Source of the DNA: Veillonella sp. VA139
GTDB lineage: Bacteria; Bacillota; Negativicutes; Veillonellales; Veillonellaceae
Direction of reading: 5' to 3'
Assembly: GCF_003992005.1 (NCBI RefSeq)
Contig: NZ_RQVL01000010.1
Coordinates: 1 to 64,000, forward strand
DNA length: 64,000 nucleotides
Under the pieces are notes generated by a model. That model was not told the origin of the DNA and did no database searches. It saw only the letters and a list, made by a program, of their open reading frames with translations. How positions within the stretch are numbered: position 1 is the stretch's first letter; each line of letters opens with the position of its first letter. The position numbers and the translations under genes were made by a program. This document shows positions 29,982 to 40,768 of this stretch, in pieces.

Positions 29982-30998
29982 TTATCGTTTCATGAAAGCT
30001 GGTACGTCTGGAGAGTTGCCAGTAGCACCGAATGGGCTTTTACGAGCAAAACCATTAGAAGAACCTTGGTCACCAAAACCAGTAGCTACCACAGTGATGT
30101 ACACTTTGTCGCCTACATTTTCATCGATAACAGAACCGAAGATAATATTTGCCTCTGGATCTGCTGCTTCAGAAATAATTTCTGCTGCTTCATTGATTTC
30201 AAATAAGCTTAATTCTTCGCTACCAGTGATGTTTAACAAGATGCCTTTTGCACCGTCAATGGAAGTTTCCAATAGTGGGCTATTGATTGCTTGTTTCGCA
30301 GCATCTACAGCGCGGTTTTCACCTTCGCCTACGCCGATACCCATCAATGCTTCACCTTGGTTCGTCATGATAGTTTTTACGTCAGCAAAGTCAAGGTTGA
30401 TTAAACCTGGTTTTGTAATTAAGTCGGAAATACCTTTGATACCTTGACGCAATACTTCGTCAGCTGTTAAGAACGCATCTTTCAAGGAAGTTTTACGATC
30501 AATGATACCCAACAAACGGTCATTTGGAATTGTGATGATAGTATCCACTTTACCAGTTAATGCTTCAATACCACGTTCAGCTTGTTCTTTACGTTTTTTA
30601 CCTTCGAAACCGAATGGTTTTGTTACAACACCAACAGTCAATGCACCAGCTTCACGAGCACATTCTGCTACTACAGGAGCTGCACCAGTACCAGTGCCAC
30701 CACCCATACCAGCAGTAACGAATACCATGTCAGCACCTTGTAATGCTTTCAAAATATCTTCGCGACTTTCTTCCGCTGCTTCACGACCTACTTCTGGATT
30801 CGCACCAGCGCCTAAGCCTTTAGTAGCCTTCTCACCAATTTGGATGCGAACAGGTACATTCGTACCATCTAATGCTTGTGTTTCTGTATTAGCTACTAGG
30901 AAATCAACATTTTCCAAGTCGCTACCAATCATACGAGATACGGCATTTCCACCGCCGCCACCAACACCAATAACTTTAATTTTTGCAAACTCTGACAT
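29982..30998 (-). CDS. ftsZ: Cell division protein FtsZ
   Basis: Tubulin-like GTPase that forms the Z-ring. From the ATG at 30998, behind GGAGGAG, it has 338 residues. The N-terminal [10 protein letters not shown] and the tubulin signature [10 protein letters not shown] (near 104) are intact. The linker is short, and the C-terminal peptide DVPAFMKR, used to bind membrane anchors, is present. FtsA is not encoded next to it. A ~160-base AT-rich gap upstream may carry its own promoter. Confidence 0.97.
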   Translation of the reverse strand: MSEFAKIKVIGVGGGGGNAVSRMIGSDLENVDFLVANTETQALDGTNVPVRIQIGEKATKGLGAGANPEVGREAAEESREDILKALQGADMVFVTAGMGGGTGTGAAPVVAECAREAGALTVGVVTKPFGFEGKKRKEQAERGIEALTGKVDTIITIPNDRLLGIIDRKTSLKDAFLTADEVLRQGIKGISDLITKPGLINLDFADVKTIMTNQGEALMGIGVGEGENRAVDAAKQAINSPLLETSIDGAKGILLNITGSEELSLFEINEAAEIISEAADPEANIIFGSVIDENVGDKVYITVVATGFGDQGSSNGFARKSPFGATGNSPDVPAFMKR

Positions 30999-31159
30999 CG
31001 AATGCTCCTCCTCTTTACTAGAGATATATTTCATATACTATACAATGACATTACTCTACTAGTGTATCTTATCATTTATAATTTGCTTTTATTTTACAAT
31101 ATATTTTATATTTTTTCAATGAAAGTCAAAAAGACTTTATATTTCTACACATCATATAC

Positions 31160-32026
31160 TCATTGCGTTTTTATAAAGGGCGACTTAATATTTACATCAA
31201 TAAACTCAGCGGATACATGACGCTGTGCAATATCCACAAGCATATCTGCAGTTATTTTTGCTTTTTCTTCTAAATTATTACGATCACCAATATGAATTGG
31301 CAGTCCTTCTACTGTATAGGCAATCATTTTATCGGCATCACCTACATTGATTTCACCAATTTGTTTTCGTTTATCTTCTGTGAAAGCCTCCATATACGCA
31401 ATGGGTCCACGGATTCCCTCAGCTTCGACAGTATCACCTAATAATGCATTCCCTAACCGCACTCCAGAAATAATGGGTACCGTTGTATCAGGAATGGTGG
31501 CACTACTAGCAATGACCATACCATGTCGATCCAAGGAAACAAACCCAAATTGAGAGGGAACCACAACCATAGCTTTCCGTTCTTTCACATCTACCTGCAA
31601 AGTAAGTGGTAATGCATAGGATACATGTGCCGTATCCACACGTATATCCTTTTGTAAACGCTCTTCTAAAGCGCCCGTTCTAACCCGTAAAATATTGACA
31701 GGATACCCTAAATCACCTATGTGTACCACATCTTCTGACGTTAATTGACTAGTTCCTGTCACCTGAATTTGACCAATTGGCAACGGGAATGTAAAGAGAC
31801 CGATTAATATGCAGGCACCAACGACTACCTTCCAGACCGCTGGCTTTGATTGTTTACGTGGTTTTAACTTTCGCCTACGCCGTACACGTTTAGGTCCTTC
31901 TGGTGTATCTATGGTCACAACTTCCCAACCATCTTCTATAGGATGGCTCTGTCTTTCATTCGTTGGTTGTTCCTCAAATGGAGGAACACTCTGCTCCTCT
32001 TGCGTTTGAAACCCATTTACATTCAT
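31160..32026 (-). CDS. ftsQ: Cell division protein FtsQ/DivIB
   Basis: 288 residues: a charged cytoplasmic tail (to about 75, with an RRRRKLKPRK patch), one membrane segment (about 80-97), a POTRA domain starting IGQIQVTGT, and the FtsQ beta domain. It acts in the FtsQLB complex. It begins eight bases after ddl. Confidence 0.92.
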   Translation of the reverse strand: MNVNGFQTQEEQSVPPFEEQPTNERQSHPIEDGWEVVTIDTPEGPKRVRRRRKLKPRKQSKPAVWKVVVGACILIGLFTFPLPIGQIQVTGTSQLTSEDVVHIGDLGYPVNILRVRTGALEERLQKDIRVDTAHVSYALPLTLQVDVKERKAMVVVPSQFGFVSLDRHGMVIASSATIPDTTVPIISGVRLGNALLGDTVEAEGIRGPIAYMEAFTEDKRKQIGEINVGDADKMIAYTVEGLPIHIGDRNNLEEKAKITADMLVDIAQRHVSAEFIDVNIKSPFIKTQ

Positions 32027-32034
32027 AGTGACTC

Positions 32035-32967
32035 CTAAAATTTATGCAATCCAGCTGAATGAAGAATTTGTTCACACAATTCAGGAAATTCAATCCCCAT
32101 AGCTTTTGCTGCTTTAGGTACCAAAGATGTAGCCGTCATACCCGGTACTGTATTATATTCCAGTACAAACATGTCATCTGTGCTGTTCATCATAATGTCC
32201 ACACGAATGACACCAGCGCATTGCATTTGTTGATATACAGCTTCGCCAATGCGTTGCATAGTAGTAGCTTGTTCTTTTGTAATCGGTGCTGGCACTAAAT
32301 AGTCAGTAGCACCAGTTGTGTATTTAGAAGCATAATCATATTCACCCGAATGTGGTCGAATTTCAATCACTGGTAATGCTTTACCATCTAATACAGATAC
32401 AGTAAATTCTCTACCATCAACAAATTCTTCCACTACGATGACATGGTCTATGTCTAATACTTGTTTTACTTCCGCATCAACAGTGGCTTCATCCTTAATA
32501 ATTGCTACCCCAATACTAGAACCTTGACTAGCTGCTTTCACAACAAATGGCACTGTAAAGTTAGCATGAATATCTTCTAAAATCATATCCACAGGTTGTA
32601 ATTGACTATCATAGGATTTTGAATTAGCTGTAGGAATCTGAGCCCCTATAAATACATGTTTGCTCATTTTTTTATTCATTCCTACCGCATGCGCCATTAC
32701 ACCAGATCCTGTATAAGGAATACCTGCCATTTCAAGGGCCCCTTGTAAGGCGCCATCTTCCCCATATTTGCCATGGATGGCATTAAATACAACATCACAG
32801 TTTAAATCTTGTAAATCTTGTACTACTGTATTCGGATTACATTCTAATGTTGTAGCTGCATACCCTTTTCTTTGTAATGCTTCCGCAATAGCAGCAGCCG
32901 TTCTTCTCGATACATCAGCTTCTTTTGATGGTCCTCCCATGAGGACAATAATACGTTTATCCTTCAC
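32035..32967 (-). CDS. ddl: D-alanine--D-alanine ligase
   Basis: ATP-grasp enzyme of 310 residues that makes the D-Ala-D-Ala end of the stem peptide. N-terminal MGGPSKEADVS, the grasp region VVKAASQGSSIGV near 172-184, and metal ligands in EYNTVPGMT near 280 are present. The serine-bearing ADVSRRT segment fits the D-Ala form. It directly follows murC; the usual murB between them is missing. Confidence 0.95.
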   Translation of the reverse strand: MKDKRIIVLMGGPSKEADVSRRTAAAIAEALQRKGYAATTLECNPNTVVQDLQDLNCDVVFNAIHGKYGEDGALQGALEMAGIPYTGSGVMAHAVGMNKKMSKHVFIGAQIPTANSKSYDSQLQPVDMILEDIHANFTVPFVVKAASQGSSIGVAIIKDEATVDAEVKQVLDIDHVIVVEEFVDGREFTVSVLDGKALPVIEIRPHSGEYDYASKYTTGATDYLVPAPITKEQATTMQRIGEAVYQQMQCAGVIRVDIMMNSTDDMFVLEYNTVPGMTATSLVPKAAKAMGIEFPELCEQILHSAGLHKF

Positions 32968-32968
32968 T

Positions 32969-34342
32969 TTATTTTTCCTCCAATAAAGCTAAAAGTTTAG
33001 GTCCAAATTGATTAATATTACCTGCCCCCATAGTGATGACTAAATCATTAGGTTGAATGAACTCTAGTACAGTTTCTGGCAGTGTATTCACATCCGCCAC
33101 ATAATGAATCTCTTTACCTGTTAATTCTTTAATCATCAATGGAATGGACATACCATCGATGCCTGCTTCTGGTTTTTCACCAGCACTGTAAATGTCTGTA
33201 ATAAATACTAGATCAGCTTCTTTGAAAGCTGTACCAAATTCACGTAGTAGCAATTTAGTACGACTATACCGATGTGGCTGGAATAAAATTACTACTCGAT
33301 GGTCTTCCAAAGATTTTGCTGCCTTAATTGTAGCCGCAATTTCTGTAGGATGATGCGCATAATCATCTACCACCCAAACGTCTTTTACATGTCCTTTTGT
33401 CTCAAAGCGACGTTTCGCACCGATAAATTTATGCAATGCTCTGGCAACCACTTCAAAGGAGATTCCTTCTCCTAAAGCCACTACAAGTGCACCTAGTGCA
33501 TTCAACGCATTATGTTGACCTGGTACCGCTAGTCGTAACGTACCTAATACGGCATCTTTATGGATTACTTCAAAGGTAGTTATGCCTTGCTCAATGCGTA
33601 AGTTGTCAATACGATAATCGTTGCCTGCTCCTAAACCATACGTAATGCATTGACGTTTAATATCTGGCATAATCCGTCGAATCGAAGGATTATCACCACA
33701 TACCACAGCAATACCATCTTCTGGTAATTTCATGGAAAACTCTGTGAAAGCTCGCAACAAGTTTTCCACTGTCCGATAATGGTCCATATGGTCATTTTCA
33801 ATATTCGTGATGACAATGCGCTTAGGATTTAAGTGCAGGAAAGACCCATCGCTTTCATCAGCTTCAGCGATACTATATTTACCTTTACCTACATGGCTAC
33901 TACCATTTAAATAATCTACTTCTCCACCGATGATGATAGTAGGATCTTGCTGTGCTTCCATAAAGATTTGTCCAATCATAGACGTCGTTGTAGTCTTACC
34001 ATGTGCACCTGCCACAGCAATACCATAGGTTTCATCTAACACTGCTTTTACCACGTCGGAACGGTGTAAAATTGGAATATTTCGCTCTCTAGCCCCTACA
34101 ATTTCAGGGTTATCATCATGGATCGCAGTAGAGCGAATAACCACATCCACTCCTTCTACATGAGTAGCATCATGGCCCATAAAAATAGTAGCCCCTGCAT
34201 TTCTAAATTTTTCTGTAATCGCAGATTCTTGAATATCGGAACCAGATACAATAAATCCTTTTTCAATCAATACATGCGCAATGGCACGCATGCCAGAACC
34301 GGCGATGCCGATTAAATGTATACGTTGATAGGTATCTAACAT
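32969..34342 (-). CDS. murC: UDP-N-acetylmuramate--L-alanine ligase
   Basis: Adds the first amino acid of the stem peptide. 457 residues in three Mur-ligase domains: N-terminal Rossmann (HLIGIAGSGM), central ATPase with AGAHGKTTT near 112-120, and a C-terminal domain with DDYAHHPTE. It starts 14 bases after murG and abuts ddl with one base between. Confidence 0.97.
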   Translation of the reverse strand: MLDTYQRIHLIGIAGSGMRAIAHVLIEKGFIVSGSDIQESAITEKFRNAGATIFMGHDATHVEGVDVVIRSTAIHDDNPEIVGARERNIPILHRSDVVKAVLDETYGIAVAGAHGKTTTTSMIGQIFMEAQQDPTIIIGGEVDYLNGSSHVGKGKYSIAEADESDGSFLHLNPKRIVITNIENDHMDHYRTVENLLRAFTEFSMKLPEDGIAVVCGDNPSIRRIMPDIKRQCITYGLGAGNDYRIDNLRIEQGITTFEVIHKDAVLGTLRLAVPGQHNALNALGALVVALGEGISFEVVARALHKFIGAKRRFETKGHVKDVWVVDDYAHHPTEIAATIKAAKSLEDHRVVILFQPHRYSRTKLLLREFGTAFKEADLVFITDIYSAGEKPEAGIDGMSIPLMIKELTGKEIHYVADVNTLPETVLEFIQPNDLVITMGAGNINQFGPKLLALLEEK

Positions 34343-34356
34343 AGAGATACTCCCTC

Positions 34357-35463
34357 CTATGATTTCTTAATAGATAGTGCCAACTTAGCAATTTCTATAG
34401 CTGCCTCAGGCTTTCCTAATTGTAATGTAGCTTGACCCATACGTTGACAGCATCCCTGATCCTCTAACATTGCATCTACCGCTTGCAATAACCTTGTACC
34501 GTTTAATTCTTTATCTACTATCATCGTAGACGCACCAGCGTCTACAAATGCTTTCGCATTAAATGTTTGATGGTCAGCAGCTGCATAAGGATAAGGGATT
34601 AAAATAGATGGTATACCACGCACCGCTAATTCTGCTAGCCCTATGGCTCCTGATCTAAATATCGCCATATCTGATGCAGCCATAGCCGTATCCATATTAT
34701 CTAAATAAGGAACAATATGTGATGTTGAGCTGTAAACTTCTCCCTCTTGTATACCCAAGCTTTCACAAACTCGACTGTATTCATCCGTACCTGTAGCATG
34801 GATAATTTTAATATCTTCTCTGCCTTTATAGTGTTCATGAACGGCTTGCATAGCTGTATTAATACTCCGTGCACCACGGGATCCACCAGCTACTAAAATA
34901 GCTGTTTGTCCTTCTTGTAAACCGAAGTATGCTCTAGCCTCTTCCCGATTCGCAGTCACCACATTGGGGCGCACGGGATTTCCTGTATATACCACTTGTT
35001 TTGCCTTTGGAAAATGTGGAATCGCTTCTTCATATCCTACAGCTACTACATCGACAAACTGACTTAATATTTTATTCGTAATGCCTGGCACTACATTTTG
35101 TTCTTGAATTAATGTAGGGATGCCACGCAAAGCCGCTGCTAATAGTAACGGACCACATACATATCCCCCAGTACCTATAACAATATCTGGCTTAAAATCA
35201 GATATTAATTGATTTGCTTTCCATAAGGAGGATACTGTTTTACCTGCTGTTACCAATGTATCTAAAGATAATTTACGCTGCAACCCTTGTACAGGTAATG
35301 TAGTAAAAGGAATCCCTTCTTTCGGCACGATTCTTGATTCTAACCCTCTTTCCGTGCCTACATAGAGAAACTTACCGTCCACCATCGTTTCTAGTGTTTT
35401 ATAAATCGTGAGGGCTGGATAAATGTGACCTCCAGTACCCCCACCTGAAATCATGATATTCAT
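34357..35463 (-). CDS. murG: UDP-GlcNAc:lipid I N-acetylglucosaminyltransferase
   Basis: GT28 glycosyltransferase converting lipid I to lipid II at the inner face of the membrane. 368 residues; N-terminal GGGTGGHIYPAL, then VGTGGYVCGP, VAGGSRGA, and the FRSGAIGLAE donor-binding stretch. It follows murD by ten bases; the flippase-like ftsW normally found between them is absent. Confidence 0.97.
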   Translation of the reverse strand: MNIMISGGGTGGHIYPALTIYKTLETMVDGKFLYVGTERGLESRIVPKEGIPFTTLPVQGLQRKLSLDTLVTAGKTVSSLWKANQLISDFKPDIVIGTGGYVCGPLLLAAALRGIPTLIQEQNVVPGITNKILSQFVDVVAVGYEEAIPHFPKAKQVVYTGNPVRPNVVTANREEARAYFGLQEGQTAILVAGGSRGARSINTAMQAVHEHYKGREDIKIIHATGTDEYSRVCESLGIQEGEVYSSTSHIVPYLDNMDTAMAASDMAIFRSGAIGLAELAVRGIPSILIPYPYAAADHQTFNAKAFVDAGASTMIVDKELNGTRLLQAVDAMLEDQGCCQRMGQATLQLGKPEAAIEIAKLALSIKKS

Positions 35464-35473
35464 GTATGACCCC

Positions 35474-36826
35474 TTACAATCGTTCTACTAATCTTCGGAA
35501 ATGGTCGCCTCTATCTTCAAATCGTGCATACCAGTCAAAACTTGCACAGGCTGGAGATAATAACACCACATCCCCCTCTTCTGCAATACGAGCACTTAAG
35601 GATACAGCTTCTTCCATAGATTCGCAACGATGAATATGTGCTACACCGGCTATTACAGCTGCTTCTGCAAAGCGCTGTGCTGCTTCACCAATAAGAATTA
35701 ATTCTTTTACATTCGTTTTCACTAACTCCATCATTTCTTCTAGGTCTGTCATTTTATCCTTACCACCTGCAATCAACACAAGAGGTGCAGTGAAAGACTC
35801 TAAAGCTTTAATGGTAGAATCCGTATTAGTTGCTTTAGAATCGTTATAATACGTAACTCCATGCAAGGTACGAATGCGTTCTAAACGATGTGCCACACCA
35901 TGGAATTTTGCAATAGCCCGATAGATATCTTCTACTGGTACACCCAACGCATACGTTAAAGCAATAACACTCAGAATATTTTCAATATTATGAGATCCTG
36001 GAATATGGATATCTTTTGTCGTAATCACTGGTACAGCATTTCCATGCATCACGGCATAACACGTGTTGTTTTCAAAATAAGCGCCATCTGTGACAGGTCT
36101 TTCTTGACTAATTCCTAGCACATGTCCTTTTACTCGTTTTGCCATATCAGCCACAATAGGATAATCAAAGTTTAATACGGTCCAGTCCCCTAACTCTTGG
36201 TTGCGGAAGATATTTTCCTTAGCCTCTTGGTATCGTTCCATCGTTTTATGACGCAACAAATGGTCTGGTGTCACATTTAGCAAGATAGCCCCTTTAGTGC
36301 GAAACTTATCAATACTCTCCAATTGGTAAGATGAAAGCTCAGCCACTAACACACCTGTTTCAGGCACTACTAAGGCTTGCTCACTAAGAGAGTACCCAAT
36401 ATTACCACCCACATAGACATCCCATTTAGCTTCTTTCAATACGTCTGCCAACAAAGAGGTTGTCGTTGTTTTGCCATTCGTACCTGTAACACCTAAAATA
36501 GGAGCTTTTGACACTTCATAGGCAATTTCTACTTCCCCTACTACAGGAATATTTCTTTTTTTCGCTTCTTGAATGATGGGTATCTCTAAAGAAATACCAG
36601 GTGAGACAACCACTCTCGTAGCCGTATCAAGCAACACAAAATCTTGTTGCCCTGTAATCACTTCTATATAATTTTCTGCAAAACGCTGACTTTCAGCAGG
36701 ATTAAAATCAATTTTTTTATAATCATTAAGGGTCACTGTTGCGCCTAATTTAGCCAATGTGTGGGCTACACCAATACCACTAAGACCTGCACCTAATACC
36801 AATACATGAGAACCTGAATAATCCAT
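35474..36826 (-). CDS. murD: UDP-MurNAc-L-alanine--D-glutamate ligase
   Basis: Second stem-peptide ligase, 450 residues from the ATG at 36826. That ATG has AAGGTGG five bases upstream; a GTG nine bases earlier overlaps this site. N-terminal VLVLGAGLSG, ATPase VTGTNGKTTT near 115, and YNDSKATN are typical MurD. Confidence 0.96.
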   Translation of the reverse strand: MDYSGSHVLVLGAGLSGIGVAHTLAKLGATVTLNDYKKIDFNPAESQRFAENYIEVITGQQDFVLLDTATRVVVSPGISLEIPIIQEAKKRNIPVVGEVEIAYEVSKAPILGVTGTNGKTTTTSLLADVLKEAKWDVYVGGNIGYSLSEQALVVPETGVLVAELSSYQLESIDKFRTKGAILLNVTPDHLLRHKTMERYQEAKENIFRNQELGDWTVLNFDYPIVADMAKRVKGHVLGISQERPVTDGAYFENNTCYAVMHGNAVPVITTKDIHIPGSHNIENILSVIALTYALGVPVEDIYRAIAKFHGVAHRLERIRTLHGVTYYNDSKATNTDSTIKALESFTAPLVLIAGGKDKMTDLEEMMELVKTNVKELILIGEAAQRFAEAAVIAGVAHIHRCESMEEAVSLSARIAEEGDVVLLSPACASFDWYARFEDRGDHFRRLVERL

Positions 36827-36888
36827 TCTAACCACCTTAACTCTATATGCAAGAATAACGGCCCTTACTAGTAGAGCCGTAATCTATA

Positions 36889-37851
36889 TTATTTCATACT
36901 AAGAAGTGCAATACCTAATAACGCCATTACCAAAGAAACGGACCAGAAGACATATACCACTTTTCGCTCACTCCACCCACCTAATTCAAAGTGATGGTGA
37001 ATGGGGCTCATACGAAAAATACGAGCTCCTCTAGTTTTAAAAGATGCTACCTGCAAAATAACAGATAATGCTTCTACTACAAAGACAAAGCCTATGACAA
37101 TTAACAACAATTCTGTTTTTGTAGCAATGGCCATCCCTGCAAAAGCCCCACCTAGTGCTAAGGAACCTGTATCTCCCATAAATACTTTCGCTGGATTCGC
37201 ATTAAAATATAAGAATCCTAAGCAAACCGCACTCACGACAATACCAAAGTAGGTAACACTTAAGGAGCCTACTAATAATCCTACCACTGCGAAGGCAGCC
37301 CCTGCAATAGCAGAAATACCAGTTGCCAATCCATCTAAGCCATCAGTTAAGTTAACCGCATTTGTTGTCCCTAAAATAATAATAAAAGCCAATACATAAT
37401 AGGCATAACCAAGATCTATAGTGATATCTACTAATGGAATCCATAACGTAGTTGGCAATGCTGCATAAGCAATAGAAATATAGCAAAATATAACAGCTAA
37501 CACTGCTTGACCTAATAATTTTTGTTTTGCTGTTAAACCTAAATTACGGCGTTTCACAGCCTTGATGAAATCATCACTAAATCCTAATAGACCATGACCT
37601 AATGTTAAAAATAATAGCATCCACAATGTTACAGAATAGGGTGGTACTATGCAAACTGTGATGACTAAAGCTAGCATCATAAATAACCCGCCCATAGTTG
37701 GTGTTCCAGCTTTCGCTAAATGTGCCTGAGGTCCATCTTCACGAATCGACTGTTGTGCTTTCAATCGCTGCAATAGAGGAATCCCTATTTTACCGAATAC
37801 TAATGTACTTACTAGGGCTAAGCCAAAGGCTAATGCATAGTCCATATTCAT
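36889..37851 (-). CDS. mraY: Phospho-MurNAc-pentapeptide transferase
   Basis: Polytopic membrane enzyme (about ten segments, 320 residues) that makes lipid I on undecaprenyl phosphate. Signature acidic residues are seen in FSDDFIK near 91 and NLTDGLDGLA near 167, plus the MSPIHHHFE loop near the end. It sits between murF and murD as in most dcw clusters. Confidence 0.97.
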   Translation of the reverse strand: MNMDYALAFGLALVSTLVFGKIGIPLLQRLKAQQSIREDGPQAHLAKAGTPTMGGLFMMLALVITVCIVPPYSVTLWMLLFLTLGHGLLGFSDDFIKAVKRRNLGLTAKQKLLGQAVLAVIFCYISIAYAALPTTLWIPLVDITIDLGYAYYVLAFIIILGTTNAVNLTDGLDGLATGISAIAGAAFAVVGLLVGSLSVTYFGIVVSAVCLGFLYFNANPAKVFMGDTGSLALGGAFAGMAIATKTELLLIVIGFVFVVEALSVILQVASFKTRGARIFRMSPIHHHFELGGWSERKVVYVFWSVSLVMALLGIALLSMK

Positions 37852-37868
37852 GTCACATGTCTCCTTAC

Positions 37869-39233
37869 TTATTCATGTCGTTCTTTAAAATCTTCAATAA
37901 TACGTTCCATTTTTAGACCACGGGATCCTTTCACTAGAATCACATCGCCTTCTTGTTTTACGTCATAATAGGCATTAGCAATATCGAGATGACTCTTTCC
38001 TACATAGACATAGGGAACACCTGCCTGTTTTGCTACGGAGGCAGTTATCTTCATCATATCGCCGAAAGTAAACACCATATCATAGTGCTCTTCTCCGAGA
38101 ATCCTGCCAATCTCTTCATGAGCTATTTTGGAATGCTCACCTAATTCTAACATATCTCCTAGCATAGCAATTTTACGTGTCCCTTGCAACTGTCCCATAG
38201 CTCGAATGGACTCTGCCATACTATTGGGATTTGCATTGTACGCATCATTTAATACTGTGAAAGTTGGAAAAGCTACAATCTCTTGACGCATAGGTATGCC
38301 AAGAAACTCTTTAAAAGCCTCCACAATTTCTGCTTTCGGTACGCCTAAAATCGTCCCTACTGCAATCGCCGATAACGCATCATACACATTATGAATCCCA
38401 ATCATCGGCAAAAATACATTCCAGTCACCAGACATATCATGAACAGTAAAGGTAATCCCTTTCGATGTGTATTCTAATTGAGTTCCTTGTACGTTAGAAC
38501 CCTCCTGCATACCATAGGTCATCACCTTTGCATCCGTTACCTCTTTCATAGATAAAACAAATGGATCATCATGATTCAAAACAGCTGCTCCTGTGCTTGG
38601 TAATGCTTCAATCAATTCTCGTTTCGCTTTTCCAATATTGGCTTGAGACCCTAATAGTTCAATATGACTAGTACCTACATTGGTGATAACACCCATTGTT
38701 GGCTCTGCAATCTCCGCTAATTCAGCAATTTGACCAAGTCCACGCATCCCCATTTCAAGAACGCATACATCATGGTCTTCCGTCAATTGCAATAGCATTT
38801 TTGGAACGCCAATTTCATTATTATAGTTCTTCTCTGTTTTTAATACTGTAAAAGCTTTTTCCAACACAGAGCTAATCATTTCTTTTGTGGTTGTTTTCCC
38901 AGAAGAACCAGTAATTCCAATAATAGGGATTGGAAAGCGTCTACGATGATAGGTTGCTAACTGTTGATAGGCTCGTAATGTATCTTCTACTTCAATACAA
39001 ACTAAGCCTTCTATCGTTTTACCGCGTTTCACTACAGCACCGGTAGCACCACGCTCTTTAGCTACTGTTAAGAAATCATGACCATTAAATGTCATTCCTT
39101 CCAATGCCACGAACAGACCATTTTCTCCGATTGTTCTTGTATCTGTCGATACATCAGCAAAGGTGTACGTACTTGTTCCTCTATAGATCCCTTGTGTTGC
39201 CTCTAGTACTTCTTGCACTGTAAATTGTGCCAT
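37869..39233 (-). CDS. murF: UDP-MurNAc-tripeptide--D-Ala-D-Ala ligase
   Basis: 454-residue Mur ligase that adds D-Ala-D-Ala. ATPase motif GITGSSGKTTTKE near 106-118, then NYNNEIGVP and LNDAYNANPNSM typical of MurF. One base separates it from murE and 17 bases from mraY. Confidence 0.97.
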   Translation of the reverse strand: MAQFTVQEVLEATQGIYRGTSTYTFADVSTDTRTIGENGLFVALEGMTFNGHDFLTVAKERGATGAVVKRGKTIEGLVCIEVEDTLRAYQQLATYHRRRFPIPIIGITGSSGKTTTKEMISSVLEKAFTVLKTEKNYNNEIGVPKMLLQLTEDHDVCVLEMGMRGLGQIAELAEIAEPTMGVITNVGTSHIELLGSQANIGKAKRELIEALPSTGAAVLNHDDPFVLSMKEVTDAKVMTYGMQEGSNVQGTQLEYTSKGITFTVHDMSGDWNVFLPMIGIHNVYDALSAIAVGTILGVPKAEIVEAFKEFLGIPMRQEIVAFPTFTVLNDAYNANPNSMAESIRAMGQLQGTRKIAMLGDMLELGEHSKIAHEEIGRILGEEHYDMVFTFGDMMKITASVAKQAGVPYVYVGKSHLDIANAYYDVKQEGDVILVKGSRGLKMERIIEDFKERHE

Positions 39234-39234
39234 A

Positions 39235-40719
39235 TTATCTCTCCTTCAAGGCTTCTCTTGCCACTTCACGATCATCAAAATGGATAGTTTCATCTTTTAA
39301 AATTTGATAATCTTCATGCCCTTTACCTGCAATGATAACCACATCTCCCGTAGTGGCCTCTTTAATTGCCTTATGAATAGCTTCACGACGGTCTACAATC
39401 ACTTCATAGGTTACACCATCATGTAAACCTTCTTTCACACCTACCTCTACATCTTTTACGATTTGTACAGGGTCTTCCGTACGAGGGTTATCGGAAGTCA
39501 CAAATACACGATCACCAAATTGGGCTGCAATACGCCCCATAATTGGGCGTTTTGTTGCATCTCTATCACCACCGCAACCAAAGACAACTAAAATACGATT
39601 CTCTACAATCTTCTTTGCTGTTTGTAAAATATTTTCTAGTCCATCTGGCGTATGTGCGTAATCCACAACGACAGCAAAATCTTGTCCTTCTTCAATGAGC
39701 TCGAAACGTCCTGGTACGGCTGTGAAAGTAGACAATGCTGTTACAATTTGTTCCATCGTCAACCCTTCATACAACGCTGCTCCTACGGCTGCCATGGTAT
39801 TATAGACGTTAAACATACCTGCAATTTTTGTAGAAATCGGATAGGTGTTTCCTTCATAAGATAAAGTGAATTGGGAAGATTTAGCCGTAATCGCTAAGTC
39901 AGACGCATTCATTGTACCTTTATCTTCTGTACTATAGGTAATCATAGGTGCCGTGGTAACATCCACAATGGCTTGACCATAGGCATCATCTATATTGATG
40001 ACAGCCCCTTTACCCTCTTTCACTTGATAGGAGTCACTCACCTGTTTAAATAACTTAGCTTTTGCTGCTAAATAATTCTCAAATGTTTTGTGAAAATCCA
40101 AATGGTCTTGTGTCAAGTTGGTAAATACGGCTGTATCATATTCTACACCCTCTGTACGGCCTAATGCTAAGGCATGAGAAGATACTTCCATAATACAATG
40201 TGTGACGCCAGCATCCACCATTTGTTGTAATATTTGCTGTAAATCCGCTACATCTGGAGTCGTATTGTGAATTGGGTACGATTGGTCATCAATTAAGATA
40301 TGTACTGTTCCAATAATTCCCACTGTGTGACCTTGGGATCGTAGCATATGTCCAATAATATGTGTTGTTGTAGTTTTACCATTTGTACCTGTGACACCAA
40401 TCATACGCATTTTAGATGCTGGATAATCATAAAAAAATGGAACAGCATCTTGCAAGGCTTGTCTTGTATCCTCAACATATAGTACAGCTACATGTTCTGG
40501 CACTGTCACAGGTTTAGACGCAATAATCGCTACTGCACCATCTTCTACAGCTCTATCTACAAAATTATGAGCATCCACTGTAGCACCCACTAAACAAATA
40601 AACAAACTACCTTCTTGTACAGTTCTAGAGTCAGCCGTAATATGGCTAACAACGGATGTCAAAGGACCTTCCACTTTCGTAGGAGATACCACCTTTACAA
40701 TTTCTTCCACTCGTTTCAT
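39235..40719 (-). CDS. murE: UDP-MurNAc-tripeptide synthetase (meso-DAP type)
   Basis: Adds the third stem residue. 494 residues from the ATG at 40719, which follows GGAGG by seven bases. ATPase VTGTNGKTTT near 112 and DYAHTPDGLE near 350 are present. The specificity motif reads DNPR, the form found in meso-diaminopimelate-adding enzymes, so the wall is predicted to be DAP type. ftsL precedes it directly, with no ftsI between. Confidence 0.96.
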   Translation of the reverse strand: MKRVEEIVKVVSPTKVEGPLTSVVSHITADSRTVQEGSLFICLVGATVDAHNFVDRAVEDGAVAIIASKPVTVPEHVAVLYVEDTRQALQDAVPFFYDYPASKMRMIGVTGTNGKTTTTHIIGHMLRSQGHTVGIIGTVHILIDDQSYPIHNTTPDVADLQQILQQMVDAGVTHCIMEVSSHALALGRTEGVEYDTAVFTNLTQDHLDFHKTFENYLAAKAKLFKQVSDSYQVKEGKGAVINIDDAYGQAIVDVTTAPMITYSTEDKGTMNASDLAITAKSSQFTLSYEGNTYPISTKIAGMFNVYNTMAAVGAALYEGLTMEQIVTALSTFTAVPGRFELIEEGQDFAVVVDYAHTPDGLENILQTAKKIVENRILVVFGCGGDRDATKRPIMGRIAAQFGDRVFVTSDNPRTEDPVQIVKDVEVGVKEGLHDGVTYEVIVDRREAIHKAIKEATTGDVVIIAGKGHEDYQILKDETIHFDDREVAREALKER

Positions 40720-40768
40720 ATTGATTCCTCCAATCATAGTGAAAGCAGCCCAAAAAGGACTGCCTTCA

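Noticed and set aside
30502-31062. 186-codon plus-strand frame opposite ftsZ
   Set aside because: Shadow of the conserved GTPase reading frame, biased Pro/Ala/Ser content typical of antisense frames.
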